Assembly (NCBI GenBank): GCA_026692885.1
Contig: JAPLNJ010000804.1
Span: 1-29,277, forward strand
Direction: 5' to 3'
DNA length: 29,277 bases
Source of the DNA: Planctomycetota bacterium
GTDB taxonomy: Bacteria; Planctomycetota; Planctomycetia; Pirellulales; Pirellulaceae
Shown: piece by piece, positions 23,837 through 29,277 of the stretch
Layout: every line of letters begins with the position of its first letter
Numbering within the stretch: the stretch's first letter is position 1
Program-made: the position numbers and the translations under genes
Notes under the pieces: model-generated
Seen by the model: only the letters and a program-made list of their open reading frames with translations
Told to the model about the DNA's origin: nothing
Databases searched by the model: none

Positions 23837-24337
23837 ATGCAACTGAGCCCACGCGAAGCCGAGGCCCTCGTTGGCCAAATGTTCCCGGGTTGCGAGGCGT
23901 ACGTCGCGGACGGGAACGAAGAACATGAATCTGGTGTTGTCACGAGTCCGCGTGGCGTGACTATTGCCTCGTTTCGGCTCCTCTACCGAGAGCCCTGGCA
24001 CGCGGACACGACCCCCCACGTCAGCGAAATCCGAGTTGGTGACGTGGGACAGTTCTGCGGAACGATGGAAGAACTGGGCGCGTACGAAAAAAGTCGATCG
24101 TCGCTCGTTTCCAGTCCTGCAACCCCCGACGACCGCTCGCTAACGAATCCTGACGTTCAGGCTGGCTCGGCCCGCATCATGCCTGTATCAATGCAGGTGG
24201 ATCGCGTGGAGACGGTTCTGGAAGACAACCTCGCGCAAGTCTGGGGGCATGTGGGTGATTATGAGGTGGCGATGTGGATGTCCCTGGATGACCCACGAAT
24301 CAAAGTCATTCGCCGCGCCGCACCGGCAAATTCCTGA
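23837..24337 (+). CDS. Unknown protein upstream of dndA
   Basis: A 166-aa protein with a very strong ribosome-binding site (AAAGGAGG, 7 nt upstream). No family recognised. The N-terminal ~80 residues and the C-terminal ~45 (VWGHVGDYEVAMWMSLDDP) look folded; a Ser/Pro-rich linker lies between (SSPATPDDRSL). dndA follows with a 26-bp gap, so the two form an operon. This points to a role in sulfur supply or regulation, but it is not a known Dnd component to my knowledge. Part of the linker (around 24153) resembles a fragment of the palindromic repeat in dndD. Confidence 0.75.
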   Translation: MQLSPREAEALVGQMFPGCEAYVADGNEEHESGVVTSPRGVTIASFRLLYREPWHADTTPHVSEIRVGDVGQFCGTMEELGAYEKSRSSLVSSPATPDDRSLTNPDVQAGSARIMPVSMQVDRVETVLEDNLAQVWGHVGDYEVAMWMSLDDPRIKVIRRAAPANS

Positions 24338-24363
24338 TCGTGTGGACGCGAGGACAAGAATTC

Positions 24364-25500
24364 GTGCAACCGCTTTATCTGGATTACAACGCGACTACGC
24401 CGCTTGATCCCCGCGTGTTTGAGGCCATGAAGGAGTGGTACCTCGGCCCGCCTGGAAATGCGGGGAGCCGCACGCATGTGTACGGGCAGCGGGCCAAAGA
24501 TGCGGTCGAAACTGCCCGCAAACAAGTGGCGGACGTAATCGGCGCCAAGGCGGAGGAGATTTTCTTCACCAGCGGGGCTACGGAGAGCAATAACCTGGCA
24601 ATTCTCGGTTTGACCGCCTACGGCGAGCGTTCAGGGCGAAAACACATAATCTCGACGGCAATCGAACACAAGGCCGTGCTAGAGCCCCTAGCCGAGATGC
24701 AACGACGCGGCTTTGAAGTGGAACTGGCCCCGGTTACATCCGGCGGCTACGTCGAGCCTGACTCCATTCGTGACCGTCTTCGTCGCGACACCCTACTCGT
24801 ATCCGTAATGCATGCGAACAACGAAACGGGCGTGGTGCAACCCGTCCATGAGATCGCTAAGCTTATCGCGGGCTCCGAGACGTACTTCCACACGGATGGT
24901 GCTCAGACATTCGGGAAGGATGTCGACGAGCTCAGGAGCCTGCCCTGCGACTTCATCTCGATAAGCGCTCATAAGATTCACGGACCACAGGGAATCGGCG
25001 CCCTTTACGTTCGCCGGCGCGGCGGCACCCCTCGTTCGTTGGATCCATTGGTGCATGGCGGCGGTCAGGAGCGCGGCTTGCGGCCGGGAACGCTTCCCAT
25101 CGCGTTGGCCATAGGACTGGGTGAAGCGGCGAAACTGGCAGCAGCGGAACACGCCCAGCGCCGTCAATGGGCGTCAGCAGTTAAGCAGCGTCTCTTGTCG
25201 GACCTTCAAGCCGTGGAACACTACATCAACGGCACACCCTCACGCTGCCAAGCTCACGTGCTGAACGTAAGTTTCCCGGGTGTCGACAGTGAAGCCCTGA
25301 TGATGGCGGTTCGAGGAATTGTCGCGATGTCTAATGGTTCGGCATGCACCTCAGCCAGCTATTCGCCCAGCCACGTCTTGACATCCATGGGGCTAGGGGA
25401 ACAACTGCTCTCATCGGCCGTTCGAATCTCGTGGGGGCCGCGAGTTGGCGAAATACCGGTTGCCCAGATTATCGCAGCGATTCGCGTACTGCGGAGTTGA
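24364..25500 (+). CDS. dndA: Cysteine desulfurase DndA
   Basis: A 378-aa PLP-dependent class V enzyme of the IscS/NifS type. The Schiff-base Lys204 lies in SAHKIHGPQG, the PLP Asp and Gln in HTDGAQT, and the catalytic Cys328 in SNGSACTSASYSPSHVL. It takes sulfur from L-cysteine as an enzyme persulfide and passes it to DndC. Start GTG 24364 is chosen because AGGA lies 9 nt upstream and LYLDYNATTPLD follows directly, as in family members. A GTG at 24340 is the alternative. IscS can replace DndA elsewhere, but here dndA sits divergent to dndBCDE, as in Streptomyces. Confidence 0.9.
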   Translation: MQPLYLDYNATTPLDPRVFEAMKEWYLGPPGNAGSRTHVYGQRAKDAVETARKQVADVIGAKAEEIFFTSGATESNNLAILGLTAYGERSGRKHIISTAIEHKAVLEPLAEMQRRGFEVELAPVTSGGYVEPDSIRDRLRRDTLLVSVMHANNETGVVQPVHEIAKLIAGSETYFHTDGAQTFGKDVDELRSLPCDFISISAHKIHGPQGIGALYVRRRGGTPRSLDPLVHGGGQERGLRPGTLPIALAIGLGEAAKLAAAEHAQRRQWASAVKQRLLSDLQAVEHYINGTPSRCQAHVLNVSFPGVDSEALMMAVRGIVAMSNGSACTSASYSPSHVLTSMGLGEQLLSSAVRISWGPRVGEIPVAQIIAAIRVLRS

Positions 25501-25557
25501 AGCGGTCCGCGATTTCTCGCCGACACCACAATTGGTGGGACCAGCTGCTCTCTGCCC

Positions 25558-27582
25558 CTACGACGCGTCAGTCGCCTCGGAGGGGGCGCCGCCGTCGTTG
25601 GAATCATCGGAGCCAGAGACGTCGTGTAACATTCCAGCTGCCATGACTTCAGAAAAGTGGGCCAACACGCTCTTCTTCCTCGTCTTCTCAGTCATGTTCG
25701 CGGCATCCTTTCCGTGAAAGGTCGTCGTATCGAATATCGCGGACAGAGATTTGGCATGGCCGTCACAGCCAGGCCAAAACGGGCTCGATCCCTTCTTCTC
25801 AAACTCGCGAACGAGCCCCCTTGCGGTGAACTTCACGGAAGGATCCTGCTGATGCGCCAGGGTTATCATTCGGTTCCCGTAGTACCAGAGCGACAACAAC
25901 GAAAGGATGCGGTCCTCTGTCGCTTTCGCAACCTTGATTTTCCCACCGCCGGGAATAGTCGCAATAAACGTCCACACTCCAAAATCTCCACCGGACGGTA
26001 GTGACGCCCCAACCTTTAGGACTCCTATGTCGTACAAGCCGGTCAGAACACTTAACAAGTCCTCAATAGTGCCCAATTTTGGGTCAGCACCCTTAGACTC
26101 AAACGCCACAAGCCGTCCGAGTCTCACCATCGCCTTCTGAAAGATTGCCTTGAACGCCCACTGGGCGTCTGCATCGCGCCCCTTGATCTTCTCAATGTTT
26201 GCGATATGCACATTGATGTTCTTTTCCAGCCACTCTGAGTCGACTGCTCGCTTTGCCTCCCGAATCAGTTTGCGGTGCCTCTCCGTCTGTGACCAGAAAC
26301 TGCCAAAATCGCCCGTGATGAGATCATTGGCTCTCGCGTACTGTAGCACCGTCGCATATGGCTTGAAATCCCGGATGAGTCGCAATAACCACCCTTTATG
26401 GTTCTCCTTAAACCCGTCTACAGCAGCATCCAGGAAGTTCGCGGGTAACCTCATGAAAGGAACCATCATCTCGCCATCCGGGTCACAGTAGTCTCCCTCG
26501 AAAACATCTGTCAGGGACCGACCACCAGCCACCAATTTCGCCTTGCCCGAAGAATTTTCGACGCCGAGTGATTCATTCAAGGACTCGATGAAAGCGGTAA
26601 CTTGCCCCTTGTCCATCGGGTCACTGCGGGGAGGCTTCAGGTCAAGAATCGTGTCCAGGAGCAAATCCATGTGGACGAGAGAGTTTACATAGTAGTTCTG
26701 GTCAAATCGATTGACTGCATCTTGCCATCGCACAAGCGAAAGCGGCAATTCGACCATCGAATCCGTGGCGGTCTCATTTGTGACAAGCATCCGAAGGCAC
26801 CTTGCTTCGATGCTCAAGTCGTCGAGAATAAGCTGCCGAGCCTGATCGACCTGCTTTGCGTTCTTGTTCAGGTCTGTGAAGAGTTCCCGCGAAACGGACC
26901 TAATCGTAATCTCGCTGTGTCCTGGATGCTGGAAACCGGCAGCCTCATCAAGCAGGAGGAAGATTATGGGAATATGGGTCTGCTTTTCCTTTTGGTCAAG
27001 TGCTCGCGCTCGCGCATCCTCCCGAAATTTTCTAAGCGCAAGCAAGCGATGCTGGCCGTCGACAGCGACCGCATGGACCAAGTCCGGATTCCATCGGAGC
27101 CTTGCTTGGTTCCCAGCGATGACGTATTGCACGCCGCCGAAATTCCCTCGTTGGCATACGTTCGTGTCGGCCCACGGTTTGTCGTTGGGATCGGTGCCAT
27201 TCCATGGGATGCTCGGGTCGCAATCTGACGGGGGGAACTTCGGCAGAAGTTCGCCGGATGGTGTCTTCGGCATCAACACGATCGTCATTGCATTGAAAAA
27301 CTTCAGCTTGCTTGGATCGTTCAGGTAGCCTTGCACGAGATCCCGAGTGACCCGACGCTCGTCCAACTCTCGCTGGAATAATTCGCTGAGAGACCAGCGG
27401 CGTTCCAGACTCGGGGGGACTTCGTCATGGATCTTGAGTTCATCAATTGCACGCTCGATGTCCATTGCGGTTAGGAAATACGGCAACTCGATTCCTGACG
27501 ACAACGTGTACTTCGCGTGAATACCGTAAAGTGGCTGTGTGTATGCCGGTTCCTGTTGCACGCCGGTAAAAATCATGGTCAT
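25558..27582 (-). CDS. Long DGQHR-domain protein
   Basis: A 674-aa protein with DGQHR at residues 175-179 (AVAVDGQHRLLALRKF), preceded by a family-like N-terminal region and followed by ELFTDLNKNAKQV. The C-terminal ~450 residues, mostly helical, have no match that I recognise. DGQHR proteins include DndB and ParB-like relatives found in defence islands; nearly twice the length of DndB makes this a distinct member. ATG 27582 has AAGGGGAGA upstream and lies 15 bp after the GIY-YIG gene, so the two are one operon. It converges with dndA. Role: perhaps a sensor or adaptor for the nuclease (inferred). Confidence 0.8.
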   Translation of the reverse strand: MTMIFTGVQQEPAYTQPLYGIHAKYTLSSGIELPYFLTAMDIERAIDELKIHDEVPPSLERRWSLSELFQRELDERRVTRDLVQGYLNDPSKLKFFNAMTIVLMPKTPSGELLPKFPPSDCDPSIPWNGTDPNDKPWADTNVCQRGNFGGVQYVIAGNQARLRWNPDLVHAVAVDGQHRLLALRKFREDARARALDQKEKQTHIPIIFLLLDEAAGFQHPGHSEITIRSVSRELFTDLNKNAKQVDQARQLILDDLSIEARCLRMLVTNETATDSMVELPLSLVRWQDAVNRFDQNYYVNSLVHMDLLLDTILDLKPPRSDPMDKGQVTAFIESLNESLGVENSSGKAKLVAGGRSLTDVFEGDYCDPDGEMMVPFMRLPANFLDAAVDGFKENHKGWLLRLIRDFKPYATVLQYARANDLITGDFGSFWSQTERHRKLIREAKRAVDSEWLEKNINVHIANIEKIKGRDADAQWAFKAIFQKAMVRLGRLVAFESKGADPKLGTIEDLLSVLTGLYDIGVLKVGASLPSGGDFGVWTFIATIPGGGKIKVAKATEDRILSLLSLWYYGNRMITLAHQQDPSVKFTARGLVREFEKKGSSPFWPGCDGHAKSLSAIFDTTTFHGKDAANMTEKTRKKSVLAHFSEVMAAGMLHDVSGSDDSNDGGAPSEATDAS

Positions 27583-27597
27583 GGCACATCTCCCCTT

Positions 27598-28239
27598 TTA
27601 GCCGTACCGCCCCGTGAAAAGTGGATGAAACAACTTTGAGATCAGGTCCTCGAGAACGATTTCCGTCGAGAATGCCGGTTCCTCAGCTTCTGAAGAGCCC
27701 GAGCTTTCGTCGATTGTAGGCTCCGGGATATCGGTTAAACAATCCATCCCCTCGATTGGCATGCAGACTAGCCAAGTTGCGTCGATGTCGATGCCCACGC
27801 CCGCCAGGCGGCGCCGCAATTCGCCGGACGCGGACAGGTGTTGATGAATACGCGCCGGCAGGTGGGATGCCTTTCCGACGTACAGCGGCTGCTGAAAGAA
27901 CATGGCGGATCGCAGCAGTGTGGCCACCGACCTGCGAAAATCCACGGATTCGCAGAGCTTAGCCAACGAATCCACCTTTCCTGGGGTCATCTCCTTTCGT
28001 GACCGCAATTCCACTTCGTAAAGAGGCGCGATTCGGCCGGTTCGCGGCAGGCAATGTACTCGAGTCGCTTGTTCGTAAAGATACCGTGCGAACGCATCTG
28101 GACTTGATGTCTCCGGCGCCGGCGGCTGATAATTCTGAAACCACGCGTAGACGCCCGGTAGGTCCGGTACGCGCGAGCAGACCGTTTCTCTGCCTCGCAT
28201 TTTGCTCAGGTTAAAGACGATGATTCCGTGCGCGATCAT
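27598..28239 (-). CDS. GIY-YIG nuclease-like protein
   Basis: A ~213-aa protein. The GIY half is GVY (LPGVYAWF, about 28-34). The YIG half is YVG (PLYVGKASHLPARIHQHL, about 118-135) with a conserved Arg, and a C-terminal segment with EIVLEDLISKLFHP carries the likely catalytic Glu. It probably cuts DNA. Start is uncertain: ATG 28239 overlaps the end of a short ORF with a good ribosome-binding site (possible coupling), while GTG 28338 would add 33 residues. It is in an operon with the long DGQHR gene. An ~80-residue insert separates the two motif halves, longer than usual. Confidence 0.75.
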   Translation of the reverse strand: MIAHGIIVFNLSKMRGRETVCSRVPDLPGVYAWFQNYQPPAPETSSPDAFARYLYEQATRVHCLPRTGRIAPLYEVELRSRKEMTPGKVDSLAKLCESVDFRRSVATLLRSAMFFQQPLYVGKASHLPARIHQHLSASGELRRRLAGVGIDIDATWLVCMPIEGMDCLTDIPEPTIDESSGSSEAEEPAFSTEIVLEDLISKLFHPLFTGRYG

Positions 28240-28435
28240 CGACACTGCTGACTCGAACAAACCGCACCTCGTTCCATTAGCGACATCCCCCCACCTACCA
28301 AGGCGTTTATGATACCATTCCAGTTCCGACAACACCACGTCACCCTAAGACCATCCCCGATTTGCGTTCCCGATTCAACTCCGGACACCTGGGTCCCTGT
28401 ATCTGAGGGCCGGCTGAAGTCGTCACGCTCCGACT

Positions 28436-28804
28436 TCAATGGTCCCTTCGGGAGGGTCGCCCACCTGAAGTCCCGAAGATGCCCAGCTTCTGCCGCAGCA
28501 GGGATCGCAGCACCAGATCGTCGCGGGGAGGATGCCGCTCCTGGATCGCCTCCAGATCGTCCGCATCAAACAACGGACTGGCAACCAACAGCATGCGGCC
28601 GCCGCCCTGGATCAGGGCGGTAAGGCCCTGGGACGCAACCGAAAGGCCCCGGCTTGTGAAGTAGCCGACGGCGCGCTGGTAGAGCATACTTCGCTCGAGG
28701 CACGGCAAGTAGAAGTCATGCACCAGGTCGTGGGCATCCGAGCGGTACTCCGTTTTCAGCGGCAAATCCGCGAGTGTCGAATTGGTGGTTACCGTCGGTC
28801 GCAT
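28436..28804 (-). pseudogene. Truncated PLD/helicase-type defence protein
   Basis: About 105 residues match the start of large helicase proteins with an N-terminal phospholipase-D-like domain (LKTEYRSDAHDLVHDFYLPC, AVGYFTSRGLSVASQGL, LLVASPLFDADDLEAI), which occur in defence islands and normally run to 800 residues or more. Here the frame ends soon after KLGIF with an unrelated tail and a stop. No helicase motifs appear in the following sequence in any frame. ATG 28804 starts the homologous part. Probably a deletion remnant at the island boundary. Confidence 0.65.
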
Positions 28805-28982
28805 GGTCACGGTGTGCTCGCCTTCTTGGGAATCCCCCAACCCACAACTGCCGATTGTTGTGGTTTCCGCCAGGGTTTGCAAGATGTAGCAACGTTGGCT
28901 GAAGTAGCTTCCGCCGCCAGCTGTGAGCCGTGCGGACGTGTGGCACTACGTGCCCGCGAAAACGCCGCCGTCCTGGACGGGC

Positions 28983-29277
28983 CTACACTGCTTGCGGGCT
29001 GGCCACAGGGATACGGCCCCCGACAAGCAGTGTGGGGCGGCCATCGTGCCGCTGTGCGGTGGTTCCGCAAGCAGTGGCACACACCGAGGTGCCATCGGAG
29101 GACAGTTCGATTTCCGCCGTGGGACAACGGCTCGTCATGTCGGCCAGCGCGCCGGCGCAGCGTCGCAGTCCGTCGCCCCATTGCCGAGCTTCCACGACGG
29201 CAGGAACCGTCTGCAGGGTAAGTTCCACCTCCTGGCCATCAGGAATACCGAGCGGCTGGTACAATTCGATCGTCGTG
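28983..29277 (-). CDS. Partial antitoxin-like protein (DUF104 type), 5' end off window
   Basis: The minus-strand frame is open to the window edge, so the start is missing. LYQPLGIPDGQEVELTL near the N-terminus fits the short DUF104/AF2212-like antitoxin pattern, and GLRRCAGALAD the usual next helix. The C-terminal ~45 residues do not look like the family, so the gene may be frameshifted or fused to non-coding sequence. Confidence 0.45.
   Translation of the reverse strand, partial: TTIELYQPLGIPDGQEVELTLQTVPAVVEARQWGDGLRRCAGALADMTSRCPTAEIELSSDGTSVCATACGTTAQRHDGRPTLLVGGRIPVASPQAV

Noticed and set aside
1..29277. CRISPR array
   Set aside because: No regularly spaced short direct repeats found anywhere.

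Overview
The window is GC-rich bacterial accessory DNA, most likely from a planctomycete. That assignment is an inference. It rests on the families present (DUF6573-like and DUF932-like proteins, small conserved proteins I associate with planctomycete genomes) and on a REP-like inverted repeat inside dndD. I found no rRNA gene, no tRNA that folds to a cloverleaf, and no CRISPR array.

Left part (about 1-10,300): short plus-strand genes of plasmid/phage-like families, separated by long structured leaders. Two paralogues of a DUF7249+DUF6573-like protein (1711-2418, 9472-10188) and a short ORF at 957 each sit just downstream of one copy of the same ~340-bp non-coding block (598-955, 1350-1690, 9120-9455). 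Each copy carries a ~20-bp hairpin, and copies 1 and 2 differ by a compensatory base-pair change. Between them lie a zinc-ribbon protein, a sigma-70-like protein, two paralogues of a small unnamed protein (3917, 7754), a DUF932-like protein, and a tight pair of a membrane protein and a class V aminotransferase (4242-6418).

Middle part (about 10,300-15,500): a conserved protein of unknown function on the minus strand; ~1.4 kb without convincing ORFs but dense in hairpins (11,090-12,480); and a tyrosine recombinase (13369-14370) preceded by a dif-like inverted repeat with 10-bp arms and a 6-bp spacer (13081-13106). The recombinase and this site suggest an integration or resolution module of a mobile element.

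Right part (15,700-29,277): a DNA phosphorothioation (Dnd) defence island. dndB, dndC, dndD, an unknown 330-aa gene, dndE and a further unknown gene run on the minus strand. A 166-aa unknown gene and dndA run divergently on the plus strand from a shared ~160-bp regulatory gap. DndA mobilises sulfur from cysteine, and DndC, DndD and DndE put it into the DNA backbone. DndB is a DGQHR protein reported as a regulator. Flanking genes encode an HNH endonuclease (15737-16888), a long second DGQHR protein (25558-27582), a GIY-YIG nuclease-like protein (27598-28239) and a truncated PLD-type helicase remnant (28436-28804). No dndFGH restriction genes lie in the window, so the HNH or the DGQHR/GIY-YIG pair are candidate restriction partners. 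The unknown gene between dndD and dndE is the most promising undescribed component.
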